Part shown: in pieces, positions 1 through 13,100 of the stretch
Position numbering within the stretch: the first letter of the stretch is position 1
Layout: each line of letters begins with the position of its first letter
DNA from: Sphingomonas sp. LR60
GTDB taxonomy: Bacteria; Pseudomonadota; Alphaproteobacteria; Sphingomonadales; Sphingomonadaceae
NCBI RefSeq assembly: GCF_036855935.1
Contig: NZ_JASPFK010000001.1
Location: forward strand, 965,501 to 1,029,500
DNA: 64,000 bases
Direction of reading: 5' to 3'
Notes under the pieces: model-generated
What the model was told of the DNA's origin: nothing
The model's input: only the letters and a program-made list of their open reading frames with translations
Database searches by the model: none
Translations under genes and position numbers: made by a program

Positions 1-3000
1 CGCCGACCGCATTGCCTGCCTGATAGCTGGTGCTGGTGGTCACCGCGCCCGAAAGCGCGGTCGCTTGCGTGTCGCCGTCGATGAAGCCGGTGACGCTGGG
101 GGTGACGCTGCCTGCGGAGTCGCCATAGCCGACCGTGGTGTTGCCGGTGACGGTCAGGACCGGCACCACGCTGTAGACGAACAGGTCGTCGGTCGCGGAG
201 AGACTGGAAGGCGGGTTTGCGCTCAGCGTCCGACCGTAGAACTTGCCGTCCGCCGTCAGCCCGCCCAGCGTGTTGTTCCGCGGATCGGCGGAATAGACGA
301 GGAAGCGCCCGGCGCCCGCCGACAGCGCGGCCGCGCCAGCGTTGTTGACGAACGCGCCGCCAGTCGCGAGCAGGATCGAGGTGCCGCTGCCGGTGGCTGT
401 GATCGCACCGTTCAGCGTCAGCGATCCGCTGGCGGAGCCGAGGTTGCGGACGTCGACCGTGCCGGCGTGGATCGTGCCCAGCGCGATATTGCTCGCGTCG
501 TTGTAGGTCTTGTCGGTGCTGAGGGCGAGCTTGATCGATACCGCACCGGTGGTGGTGATGGTGGAGCTGGCGAGCGCGATCTCCGCATTGCCTGCATCTC
601 GCTGGGCATCGACCACGCCGTTGGCGACGCTGCTGTTGGCGAGCAGCGTCAGGTTGCCGGCACCCAGACTGATGTCGGCGCCGCCGGCGATGCTGTGCCC
701 CGCCTCCAGCGTCAGGTTGCCGGTGGCGTTGCCGGCGGTCGCGATCGCATCGTTGATGAAGATGTTGCTGCTCGCCTGCAACACCAGCGAGGTGCCGTTG
801 TTGAGCGATTTTTCGATCAACGACGGCGCGATCGTCATCGTCGACTGTGCCGCGCGGGCATAGGTCCAGCCGGTCGGGTCGGCGAAGCCCAGCGTTATCC
901 GCCCGGTCCCTTCCTGGCTGAAGTTCAGGAGCAGCGATCCGGTCGCCGACAGCTTGTAGCCAAGGCCGAAGAACGTCGGCGCCATGGCATCGCCGTAGAA
1001 GCTGTTGCGCAGGCTCATCGTGCCCGTCAGCGGCGTGGCGCCGTCATGATAGGTGATCGCGCTTCGGCCGTTGCCGGCATAGATGCTGTTGATGATGTAG
1101 CTGCCGCCCGGCAGCCGAATGACCCCATAGTTTCCGAGCGAGTCTCCCGACGCGGCACCGACCAGCGAATTCGTCGCGTCCAGCGTGCCGGTGAACGACC
1201 CGCCCACGGCCACTTCCGTGACGGCACCGGCGTTGCCGGCGGTATACGGATTGACGAACAGCGTCTTGCCGTTGGCCAGATCGTATGTGAAGGACGGCCC
1301 GGCAAAGCCGACCTGGTCGCCGGTCGTCGTCCCGATCGCGCTATTGGCGACGGAGACCGTGCCGTGGAGCCCGGTGGTGCCGTCCATCAGCGTGGTGGCG
1401 CCCCGCATGCCTGACCAATAGGAGCTGAAGATCGCGATGCGGCCGTCCGCCAGCACCTTGAAGCGATCGGACCCCAGCCGGTCGCCGTCGTCCAGAATAG
1501 AGTAATACTCTCGGGTCACGTTGGACGGGACAAAGAGCGTGCCAGCAGTCGATCCCACCAAACTGTTGGCGGCGCTCACCTGACCTGCGAAGATGCCGCC
1601 ACCCGCGAACGTGCCGTCGCTCTTGCCTAGCGTCACCGCACCGGTGCGATTGCGCCAGTTGGTGTTGATGAGCAGGAAACGATCGTTGCCGATCGTGTCG
1701 ATGGGCGCCGATGCCCCTTCCGGGTTGCTGCCGACCCGGTCGCCGCCGACCCAATAGCGGAGCCCGACCGTGTTTCCGTAAGTATAATTGTAGGAGCTGA
1801 TGTAGCGCGTCGCCGCCTGCGCGCCGACCAGGCTGTTCGCGGCCGAGATCGATCCCGTCAGCGAGCCGGTGCCGTCGACGAGCGCGCCGGTGGTGCCGTT
1901 GACGAAGGTGACCGCGCCACGCTGCTGCGACCAGTTCGGGCTGGCGATCAAGAAGTTGCTGTTGCCCAGTACGGTCACGCCGCCGCTGCCGACATAGTCG
2001 CCGCCGAACATGGCGGGTCTACCGCTCTCGCAACTGGCGCAATAGATGCGATCGTTTTCCGCACCGGTCGTGCCGACCAGGCTGTTGCTGCTGTTGATCG
2101 TTCCGGTGATCGCTCCGCCGGCCGCGACGTACGTGGCCGCGCCACGCGTCTTGTTCCAATTGGGGCTCAGGATCACATAGGCGCCGTTGGCCAAGGCAAT
2201 GACCGAACTGCCGACATTGTCGCCGCCCAGCGGGCTCGTCTCATAAGCGGTGGCGCCGACCAGGCTGTTGGTCGTCTCCGTTCGCGGCCATGCCCGCGGT
2301 GCCGCTGACACGGGTGACCGCGCCCTTGCCGCCACTCCATTCATATGTCGAGGTGACGAAGTCGCTGGTCCCGGACAGCTTGACGATGCTCGCGCCGACG
2401 CGGTCGCCGGCGGTGCTTCCGACAAGGCTGTTGCTGCCGGAGACGATTTCTCCCGCCGACCCGCTGCTGCCGCTCAGCGTCTGGCCGTTGGTGCCGTCGA
2501 GCACCGTCACCGAACCGCGCGAGCCATTCCATGTGGGGCTGACGACGGCGTAATTGCCGTTCGCCAACGCGGTCACGATGCCGATCTTGTCGCCGCCATC
2601 GATCGTTCGGCGGTGATAGCTATCATATCCCGTCGCGGTGCCGGGGTTGCTTCCGGTAAGGCTGGTCGAGGCACTGATTGCGCCGGAAAGCGCGGTCGTG
2701 CCGCTGGCGTAAAAGGTCGTCGCGCCGCGGTTGGTCGACCAATTGGGACTGACGATGACGAAGGCGCCGTTGGCGAGTTCCACGACACCGCCGCTGCCGA
2801 CGTAATCGCCACCATACCAGCTGCGGACGCCATAGCGGTCGGTGAAGTAGGTTCGCTGCCGGACGTCGTGTCGCCGACGCCCTTGGTCACACCCACCAGG
2901 CTGTTGCTGGCCGACACCAGTCCCTTCAGCCCCGCCGCGCCATTCACGTAGGTCACCGCACCGCGGCCGTGGCCCCAATTGGACGCGGTGACGACCAGCG

Positions 3001-5656
3001 CGCCGTTCGACAGCTGCGTGATTCCCGCGCTGCCGACATCGTCGCCGTTGTAGAAGCCGTAGTTGGGTGTCGGGCCGAATGGGGCCAACTGGTTGGTCGC
3101 GGAATAGGTGACGCCAGCATTGCCGGCCAGGCTATTCGCGCTGCTCAGCGTGCCGAGCGCGCCCAGTCCAGTCGTCGCGCTGACATAGGTCAACGCACCA
3201 CCCATGCGGTTCCAATAGCCACTGCGAGCGACGACGTCCCCATTGGCCAGCTTGACGATGTCGCCGTTGCCCACCGAGTCGCCGCGCCATCCGGTGCCAT
3301 TGGCGGCGGCGGTGAGCGTGCCGACCAGGCTGTTCGTGCTCGACACGTTTCCTACCAGACCGGTCGACGCATAGATAAAGGTCAGCGCGCCGCGGCCGCC
3401 GCCCCAGTTGGGACTGCGCACGAGCACATTGCCGCTCGCCAGAATGTTGAACGTCGACGATGTCGGGAAGTCCATCGATCCGACCAGATCGCCCGCGGTC
3501 GATCCGACCAAGCTGTTCGTCGATCCGACGATGCCGCTCGCCATGCCGTTGGCTGCGACCCAGGTCAGCGCGCCGGCATTGCCGTTCCAATTCGGGCTGC
3601 TGATCAGATACGCCTTGGTGTTGTCGTAGATCGGGACGTTCGACACCCCATCAGTGGTGGCATTAGGATCCAGGAATGCCAGACCGCTGTTAGCGCCGGT
3701 GCCCGATCCCACCTTGTCCCCGGCATGACTGCCCTGGAAGGTCGACAGCAGCGCGCCGTTGGAGGGATCGTAATAATAGACCGAGCCGGCATCCGCCGCG
3801 CCACCCACGGTATCGCCGGGCTTGGTGACCACGATCGTGCCGTTGGCGAGTTGCGCCGTGGTGTCGCCGAACCCGGTGCCTGTGCCGGCGTTGGGATCGA
3901 TCAGGTCGAACACGGCGAGGCCGCCGGTCGTCTCGGATATGACGATGTTCTTGGGGTCGAGCAGCAGCGATCCCGCCTTGCCCGCCACCGCCGAAGCATC
4001 GCCACTGCCACCGAATTTGAGCAGGTCGCTGCTCGATACCTCGATCATGCCGCCGTTGCCGGCGATGCTGCCGCCGCGCGCGGTCGCATTGCCCTGGTAA
4101 TCGGTGCGGCTGTTCGACCAGACGACCACCCGGCCGCCGTCACCGCGCGTGCCGCCGTCGGCACGTAGCGTCGCTGCGCCGTTGACCAGGGTCGTCGTCG
4201 CGGTTTGCGGGCCGGTGCCATGCAGATCGCCGCCGACCAGCACCGCGCCGCCCGCGCCGAGCGTGCCGCTGGCATCGACGGTTGCCGCCGCCAGCGCGAT
4301 GTCGTTGCCCAGGATGCGGACCGTACCACCGGTCGTGCCGGTCGCGGTCAGCGTGCCCGACGTGAAGACGCGGCCCGTCGCGCCCGCGCGCGCCTCCACC
4401 GTGCCGCCGCTGCCCGCGCTGCTGCTGGCGCTGGTAATCGCCCCGGCGGTCTGGGTGATGTTCTGCGCGCCCGCCAGCGTGACGGTTCCACCGGCCCCGC
4501 CTTGCGCCGTTGCAGTCACGCTGCCCGACTGGGTGATGCCCACCGCCGTGACGCCGACCGTACCACCGGTCGCGCCATTGGCGTCGAGGCTGCCGCCGAC
4601 ATAAGCGAGCCGCGCCGTGACGTCGATCGCGCCGCCGGCCCCCGCGGACGAGCCCGCCATCAGCGTGCCGGTAAGACTCGCCACTCCGTCGGGCGAGGTG
4701 GCATTGCCGGCCTGAACCGTAATGCGGCCGCCATCCCGCGTGCCGACGCCCGTGGCATCGATCCGTCCCGGGATGTCGACCGACCCGGTGCCGGCGAGCA
4801 GCTCGACCACGCCACCGGCGGTGGAGACGCCGCGCGCCTCGATCACCCCCGACATGTTGATGACGCTGTTGAGCAGCCCCTCGGCCACCGATGCGCTCAG
4901 CCGGACCTGACCGCCCTCGGCATAGATGCGGCCGCTGTTGGAGACCGCGCTGTCGAACGGCGCGCTGTCGGTGACGCCGCCCACCGCCAGGTTGATGAGC
5001 CCGTCACCGTAGAAATCGACCGTCGTCGTCCGGCCGGATGCCAGCGCGACCCGACCCAGTCGCGCAATGATCGTTCCGGTGTTGCGCACGCCCGGCGCGA
5101 CGAGCGCCGCGAAGCCGCCGTCGCGCGCGGTGATGATACCGTCGTTGACGACCGACGCGTCGGCATTGCCTGCGTCGATCGTGAGCGCGCCGCCGCGCAC
5201 GAAGCTGCCCACCGCGCCGTCGCTGATCCGGCCGGCGCTGGCCACGACGCCTGCGACATCGACGCGTGCGGACGGGCCGAACCAGATGCCGTTAGGGTTC
5301 GCGATGACGACGCGACCGTTGGAGGTGAGGGAGCCGAAGATCTTCGACGGATCGGTGCCGACGACGCGGTTGACCGCGATCGACGCGGCATTGGGCTGGT
5401 TGAACGTCAGGCGATGGTCAGTGCCGATCGAGAAGCTGGCGCAATCGATCACCGTCCGCTGCGTCGCGGTGGTGACCGTCATATCCTGCCCGGCAGCCTG
5501 GATCGTCGCGCTTCCGGCCACTACCTGACCATTGGTCGGCAGATCCTGCGCCGCCGCGGGCAATACCGTCATGGCGACCAATGCCGTCGTCGCCATCAGG
5601 ACGCGTCGCATGCCCCGTGACTGCATTACTTTCAGTGCTTGCGGCTTCGGCGTCAT
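1..5656 (-). CDS. Filamentous haemagglutinin-like secreted protein with DUF5649-type repeats (3' end outside window, two frameshifts)
   Basis: Large exported protein of the two-partner secretion type, probably passed through a TpsB pore to the cell surface. A signal peptide (about residues 1-38, ending in an AxA site) is followed by a haemagglutination-activity/TPS domain with the diagnostic NPNGIWFG motif near residue 120, then a Gly/Ala/Thr-rich beta-helix-like region. From about 3900 down to about 950 there are roughly 12 degenerate repeats of 55-90 residues, each with an NSLVG-type start, a GDxVGS core, an L.NG..V segment and SPNW....GAxT, matching my memory of DUF5649. The far C-terminal part resembles the MBG/YDG domains that often close such proteins. 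The frame changes near 2850 (a CC/CCC run) and near 2280. The continuation is clearly homologous on both sides, so I treat it as one gene. ATG 5656 is preferred over TTG 5662 because AGGAG lies about 9 bases upstream. No TpsB gene is visible. Confidence 0.8.
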
Positions 5657-6484
5657 CGTCAACGGCTCCTGCGTCCCTCACCGTCGGCGGACGGCTTGAT
5701 ATCGACGAACTCCTCACACGATGTTGGTTACCGAAACGTTTGCTTTCAGATCAAAGAGCATTTGCACAGTCGATGCCGGCAAGGCTCAAAGATGCGGCGA
5801 ACCGCCTTTGAACGTGACGGTCGCAACAAGTCTGTCCGTCGACTTGAGCGTCCAATGAATTGAAATTAGGACAAAAAGTCCATGAGCTTGTAGATCGGCC
5901 GGCAGCCGAACGCTGCTTGGGTGAGCGATGCTCACTCGACGCGAAATTTTTTCGACTCCGGCTCCGCTGGAAGAGGCGGAGCATTGTCTTTCGACCATTG
6001 CTGGATCGGGCGCGAGCCAGCGTGCCGTCGGATCGAAGTCATTGTGTGCTCTGCCGATCGAGGTCGATGGCAAGAGTCTGTATTAACAAGCTAATTTTGG
6101 GCGGCTGCTGGTGCAGTATGCCGGCGATCAGCTTATCGACCGCCTGCGCTGCCGCCGCGAGCGGGGTGGCAAGCCGGTCGTCGCCGGATTTGCAATAATC
6201 CGTCTTGGCGTGTCGAATTTATATAAGGTCGATCCGGCGCCGTCGGTGAGGGGGTAATCGTCATCCTTCCAGCACCAAATCTTCGGCTCCGCTGTTCCGT
6301 CTGCCGATACGTTCGATGCCGCCACTTCCTTTTTGCGCCAGCGTCCTATATTAGCAGGGCTTAACGTCGCCTGCGACGGATACTGGGCCGGCGATGGCCC
6401 CTCTTGTCCCTTTCTAGCCTCACGAAGCCGGGATGCGCCGCTGTTGGCGCATGCCCGACCACGCATGGGACAAAGGATACCCAC
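5657..6484. other. Intergenic region between haemagglutinin and cspA
   Basis: About 830 bases without a convincing gene. It must hold the minus-strand promoter of the haemagglutinin gene and the promoter and long leader of the cold-shock gene. An AT-rich patch lies around 6215-6226. A minus-strand reading at about 6330-6129 gives a short polypeptide with a lysine/aspartate/tyrosine-rich stretch, but it lacks a good start signal and I do not call it. Confidence 0.5.
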
Positions 6485-6691
6485 ATGATCACTGGCACCG
6501 TCAAATTCTTCAACGTCGACAAGGGCTATGGTTTTATCGCGCCGGAGGACGGCGGGACCGACGCCTTCGTGCACATCAGCGCCGTGGAGCGCGCCGGGAT
6601 GCGCACGCTCAACAAGGACGAGCGCGTCTCCTACGAGATGGAGACGGATAACCGCGGCAAGACCTCGGCCGTGAACCTGCAGGCAGCCTGA
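6485..6691 (+). CDS. cspA: Cold-shock protein, CspA family
   Basis: 68-residue single cold-shock (OB-fold) domain, an RNA/ssDNA chaperone. It shows the N-terminal GTVKFFN segment, the RNP1-like KGYGFIAPE and the RNP2-like DAFVHIS motif, which carry the aromatic residues that stack on nucleic acid. The start at 6485 is set by the conserved N-terminus and by AAAGGA seven bases upstream; a longer upstream reading adds only non-conserved residues. It is followed by two short genes on the same strand, suggesting co-transcription. Family assignment is secure; whether it is cold-induced cannot be told. Confidence 0.95.
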   Translation: MITGTVKFFNVDKGYGFIAPEDGGTDAFVHISAVERAGMRTLNKDERVSYEMETDNRGKTSAVNLQAA

Positions 6692-6754
6692 ATGCGGCCA
6701 TCGGCGGGGGCCATCAGGGTCTCCGCCGATCCTTCCTTTCGTGCAGGAGCCGTC

Positions 6755-6991
6755 ATGTCCTTACAATTATACCGGGACGAAGCCGTCCGCCAGCGATCGG
6801 CCGCCGAGGCATCGACCCTCCAGAACGTGCGGGAACGCTGCGAGCGGGCCGCACAGGCGTGGGATGCGCTGGCTGTCCGCAGCGAACGGGCGGATGCCGC
6901 GCGCAGCAAGGCTGCTTCTGAGAAGTTGCTGTTGAATTCGAGCGAGAACCCGGACCGCGGGCTTGCTGCGTCGATCCAGCGCGAAAGCTGA
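6755..6991 (+). CDS. Small charged helical protein of unknown function
   Basis: 78 residues, rich in Arg, Glu and Ala, with a predicted continuous helix over most of its length and no signal peptide or membrane segment. The start at 6755 follows AGGAG (6745-6749). It lies 63 bases after the cold-shock gene and ends three bases before the methyltransferase-like gene, so the three are probably one transcript. The high Arg/Glu spacing would suit a coiled coil or nucleic-acid contact, but no family is recognised and no function is assigned. Confidence 0.6.
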   Translation: MSLQLYRDEAVRQRSAAEASTLQNVRERCERAAQAWDALAVRSERADAARSKAASEKLLLNSSENPDRGLAASIQRES

Positions 6992-6993
6992 CG

Positions 6994-7752
6994 TTGACAA
7001 TTCTTGAAGCCGCTGTCGGCGGTGATGCCGAAGACCAGCCAGGCGTGCTCATCGATACGGCGGAAATTCCCGGCGGCGGCGAATTGCGCCTGATCCGTCA
7101 CGGGTCGCATTTCGAGATCATGTTCGGGAGCGAGCAATTGATGGCAAGCTGGTCCTATCGCTCCGAGCAGGCGCTCGCGACGCTGGCGCTGCCTAGCCTG
7201 AACGGACGACCGACCGTCCTGATCGGCGGTTTGGGCATGGGGTTCACGCTTGCCGCAGCGCGAGCGTCGCTGCCGGTCGAGGCCAGTATCGTCGTCGCGG
7301 AACTCGTGCCGAAGATCGTGACATGGGCGACCGGCCACCTGCGGCATCTGTTCGACCACTCGCTGAACGACCCGCGGGTATCGATCGAACGGCGGGACGT
7401 GCACGACCTGATCGTCGAGCGGCCTGCCGGTTTCGATGCGATCCTGCTGGACGTCGACAATGGCCCGGATGGGCTGATCAGCCTCGCCAACGAGCGGCTC
7501 TATTCGGATTGGGGCCTGCGCGCTATGCGGTCGGCGCTGCGCCCGGGCGGGGTGCTGGCCATCTGGTCGGCGTATCCGGACGAATATTTTACCCATCGCC
7601 TTCGTGCCGCCGGCTTTGACGTCGAGGAGGTCAGGATCGACACGGACGACACCGAGGATAACCCGGACCATACGATCTGGCTCGCTACGGTTGATGGATC
7701 GGGCGAGAGGTCGAATGGTTTTGGCGTGTCCCGCGCGATCGTCGAGGCATGA
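6994..7752 (+). CDS. Spermidine synthase-like SAM-dependent methyltransferase fold protein
   Basis: 252 residues with a Rossmann fold of the spermidine synthase/methyltransferase superfamily. The nucleotide-binding loop reads GGLGMG (about residue 78), followed by an acidic strand end (VVAELVP), an RRDVHD segment and the ILLDVDNGPDG motif in the position of the catalytic Asp loop. The context with a cold-shock gene gives no pathway clue, and it may be a methyltransferase-like protein rather than a true polyamine enzyme. The TTG start at 6994 has a weak ribosome-binding site. GTG 7045, giving a protein that begins next to the LIDTAEIPGGGELRL segment, is an equally plausible start. Confidence 0.75.
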   Translation: MTILEAAVGGDAEDQPGVLIDTAEIPGGGELRLIRHGSHFEIMFGSEQLMASWSYRSEQALATLALPSLNGRPTVLIGGLGMGFTLAAARASLPVEASIVVAELVPKIVTWATGHLRHLFDHSLNDPRVSIERRDVHDLIVERPAGFDAILLDVDNGPDGLISLANERLYSDWGLRAMRSALRPGGVLAIWSAYPDEYFTHRLRAAGFDVEEVRIDTDDTEDNPDHTIWLATVDGSGERSNGFGVSRAIVEA

Positions 7753-7833
7753 CGGATTGCACGCGCTGGCTCTCCATATCGTTTGACACGTGGACAGCGC
7801 GAACGGCGCAGGCATAGCGGAGGAGCCACAAGG

Positions 7834-8124
7834 ATGGACGACGCGACCTATGCGGCATGGATGCGGGCCGGCCTGGACACGTGGATGCTCGGAGCGGAAG
7901 CGGCGAACGTCATGGCCTTGCGCTGCGCGCGCATCGCGACCGGCGGCGCCGCGGGGCGCGCGGAAACTGAGTTGATGGTGACCGAGAAGTTGCGCGCCGC
8001 GGTCGAGCTGCAAACGCGGCTGATGACCGGTGCGCTCGGCCTAACGCCTTTGACGATCGTGCAGGGCACGACACAGCATTACCGGCGTAAGGTCGCCGCG
8101 AACAGCAAGCGCCTGATCCGCTGA
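7834..8124 (+). CDS. Small helical protein, phasin-like in character, function unknown
   Basis: 96 residues, mostly amphipathic helix with many Ala, Met and Arg, and no signal peptide. The start at 7834 is preceded by GGAGG about 10 bases upstream and by AAGG immediately before. It resembles the short hydrophobic/helical proteins that coat polyhydroxyalkanoate granules, but there are no specific motifs and no pha genes nearby. That comparison is only an impression. Confidence 0.55.
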   Translation: MDDATYAAWMRAGLDTWMLGAEAANVMALRCARIATGGAAGRAETELMVTEKLRAAVELQTRLMTGALGLTPLTIVQGTTQHYRRKVAANSKRLIR

Positions 8125-9710
<1,586 letters not shown>

Positions 9711-10142
9711 TCCCGTTCGGCGCGCCGCCGGGTCGCTCGTTCGGGTGATCGGGCGGCTTTGCGCCGTAACGGAAGCGGGCCGCCGGGGCACGCATGAAAA
9801 TCGCTTCTCAAACGTGTTGACAATGAAGCGGCGAAGTATAGGCTCTGATGGTAACGTTATCTTTTTGTTGGTAGTGTTGGTCCGGAGTGTCTGGCGCGCG
9901 ATAAAGAGAGTGATACCCGATCCGTTCACCGCGGTTTGATGGCTTCCTATGTGGAGCAGTAGAATCGCCAAGTAAGCGACGAATGCTGTTCCATTATGCG
10001 GCCGACAGATGTTTGTCGGGCGTGGTTGGAATAGTGTCAGTCGTCTTTCGGTGTGCCGGGCTCTGCAAGATTCGATGATTACAAGGCGGGCGGCGAAAGA
10101 TCGTCTGCGAAGCAAAGATATAAACAAGGGAGTTAGGGGAAG
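9711..10142. other. Intergenic region, TonB-receptor promoter
   Basis: About 430 bases with no gene. It has a TTGACA hexamer at 9817-9822 with a TATA-containing stretch 14 bases on (poor spacing), and the palindrome TAACGTTA at 9852-9859, which could be a repressor site. No copy of the GntR-type operator was found here. A GGGGA ribosome-binding site precedes the receptor start. Confidence 0.4.
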
Positions 10143-13100
10143 ATGATGAAAGCGTTGACCGAAGGGCGTCGTGCCCGGATGCGGACCGGCGTCGCCGCGA
10201 TCGCGCTGATCGCAGCGGGCGCCGTGCCATCGCTGGCGGAGGCGCAATCGGCGTCCGCCGGGCAAGAGGCCGGTGCCGCCACGACCGCGCCCGAAGTGCC
10301 GCCACAGCTCGACACCACCGCGGGTTCGACCGCACGCGCCGATCAGCCGAGCCAGACGACGAACGACGATACGGCGCGTGACGTCATCGTCACCGGCTCA
10401 CGCATCACCACGGGTGGGTTCACCGCGCCGACGCCGACGACGGTGGTCGACTCAGCCGCGATCGCTGCCAACGCCCAGCCGAACGTCTTCACGACGATTT
10501 CGCAGCTGCCGTCGTTGCAGGGGTCGAGCGGCACCAGCGTCAACACGTTCAGCACCTCGAGCGGTGCGCAGGGGCTTAGCTCGTTCTCGCTGCGCGGCGT
10601 CGGTGCGATCCGCACGCTGACGCTGATCGACGGCCAGCGCGTGGTCGGGGCCAACGTCACCGGCGTTCCCGACGTCAGCCAGTTCCCGCAATTGCTCATC
10701 AAGCGCGTCGACGTCGTTAACGGCGGCGCCTCGGCCTCATACGGCTCCGATGCGGTCGGCGGCGTGGTGAACTTCATCACCGATACGCGCTTCAAGGGCG
10801 TCAAGGGCAACGTGCAGGGCGGGATCACCGATTACGGCGACAACGAGCAGGTGCTCGTCCAGCTCGCCGCCGGCACCAGCCTGCTCGACGACCGGCTGCA
10901 CATCGTCGGCAGCACCGAATATGCGCGCGACGAAGGCATCGGCGGTGGCGAATTCGGCATCGGCCTGGCCGGCGGGCGCGACTGGTTCAAGCAGACGACG
11001 CTGGTGAACCGCAACGTCACCAACGATGGGTCGCCGCAATATGTGCTGCGCGATTACGCCCAGTCGATCACCTTCACCAAATACGGCCTGATCACGGCCG
11101 GCCCGCTGCAAGGCATCGCCTTCGATCAGTCGGGCAAGCCGTTCCAGTTCCAGTACGGGTCGAACGGCGTGCCGTCGCGAACCTCGTCGGGGGCGGTGAT
11201 CGGCTGCTTCGCCGGCTTCTGCCAGGGCGGCGACCTGTCGGGCAACGTCGATGCCGGGCGTTCGCTGTTGTCGGGGCTGGAGCGGCTCAACAGCTATGGT
11301 CGGATCGGCTTCGACTTCGCGCCGAACAACGAACTCTACTTCAGCTCGAACATCGCGCAGGTGAAGACCAACAACCAGCCGGTCGGCGGCCAGAACCGCC
11401 CCGCGCTGACGATCCAGTGCGCCAACCCCTATGTCCCCGCCGAAATCAAGTCGGCGTGCGCGACCGCGAACATCACGCAATTCCAGTTCGGCACCAGCAA
11501 CGCCGCGCTCGGCAACACGCAGGTGCACACCGATCGGCGTCAATATCGCTTCGTGGTCGGCGCCAAGGGTCGCCAGCCGGTGCTCGGATCGGAGTGGAGC
11601 TACGACATCTATGTCGAGCATGGCACGAACCGCACCAAGATCGACGTCGACAACATCCTGCTTACGCAGCGCTATAACGCCGCGATCAACGCGACCACGC
11701 TGAACGGCGCGATCGTCTGCGCCAATCCGGTCGCGCGTGCCGCCGGTTGCCAGCCGCTCAACGTGTTCGGCGGCAGTCCGTCGCAGCAGGCGCTCGACTA
11801 TGTGATGCCTGCCAACGGTCCGCGGCAGCGGACGCGCCAGACGCAGGACGTTGCCAGCCTCAACTTCTCGGGCTCGCCGTTCAGTTCGTGGGCAGGTCCG
11901 GTGTCGGTCGCGTTCGGTGGCGAGTTCCGCCACGAATTCTACAAGGTGACCGCCGATCCTTACGGCGCGGGCATCGACAACCAGCCCTATGACTCGATCT
12001 ACCCGGCGGATCCGCTGCAATTGCCGGCTGGCAACAACTGGTATGCCGGCAACTACAAGAATGGCACCGGCGCCTATAGCGTGAAGGAAGCCTTCGTCGA
12101 AGTCGACGTGCCGTTGCTCAACGGTGACTCGGTCGGCCGCGCGAGCGTCAATGGCGCGGCGCGTGTCACCGACTATAGCACTTCGGGCACGGTCTGGGCG
12201 TGGAAGGTCGGCGGTACCTGGGACCTGCCGATCGACGGCTTCCGTCTGCGTGGCGTGACCTCACGCGACGTGCGCGCGCCCAACCTGTCCGAGCTGTTCG
12301 CTGCGCCGGTCACCACCACGCAGCCGAACTTCTTCGATCCGTTCCGCAACGTGAACGTGCTCGCGATCCAGAACACGATCGGCAATCCGAGCCTGACGCC
12401 GGAAATCGCGCGCAACACCACTGCCGGCATCGCTTTCTCCGGATCGAGCTGGCTGCCGGGGCTGAGCCTGTCGTTCGACTGGTACAAGCTGAAGATCACC
12501 GACGTGATTTCCAGCCTTGGCGCGGGTGATATCGTCGACCTGTGCTATCGCAACATCCTGCCGGACACGTGCAGTGCGTTCAACCTCAACAACCAGAACG
12601 GCCCGAACTTCATCAACGTGCAGGCGTTCAACCTCGCGTCGATCGATACGTCAGGGTTCGACATCGAGGCGAGCTATCGCTGGCAGCGTCCGCTGGGTCT
12701 GCCGGGGCGGCTGACGCTCCGCGCACTGGCGACGCACATCAGCAAGTTCGTGACGGACACCGGCTTGAACGGCACGATTCCGAACGACACCGCCGGGGTG
12801 AACACCGGCAACACTCCCGATTGGAAGTGGCTGGCGGTGCAGACGTACGAGGGCGACAACTTCTCGCTGCTGGTGCAGGAGCGCTGGTTCAGCGATGGCG
12901 TGCTGGGCAACCAATATGTCGTCTGCCAGCCCGGTAGCTGCCCGGTGTCGACCAACCAGCACCCCACGATCGACCAGAACTTCATGCCGGGCGCGTTCTA
13001 CATGGACGTTGGCGGCACGTACAACATCAGCGAGGCGGTGACCGCCTATGCGAAGGTCGACAACCTCTTCAACCGTGACCCGGCGAAGTCGCCGTTCTTC

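Noticed and set aside
4205..5620. 471-codon plus-strand open frame opposite the haemagglutinin gene
   Set aside because: Composition is Arg/Asp/Ala repeats mirrored from the conserved minus-strand gene; no start signal or motif.
6128..6574. Minus-strand open frame overlapping the cold-shock gene leader
   Set aside because: It overlaps the conserved gene, has no convincing ribosome-binding site, and no family is recognised.
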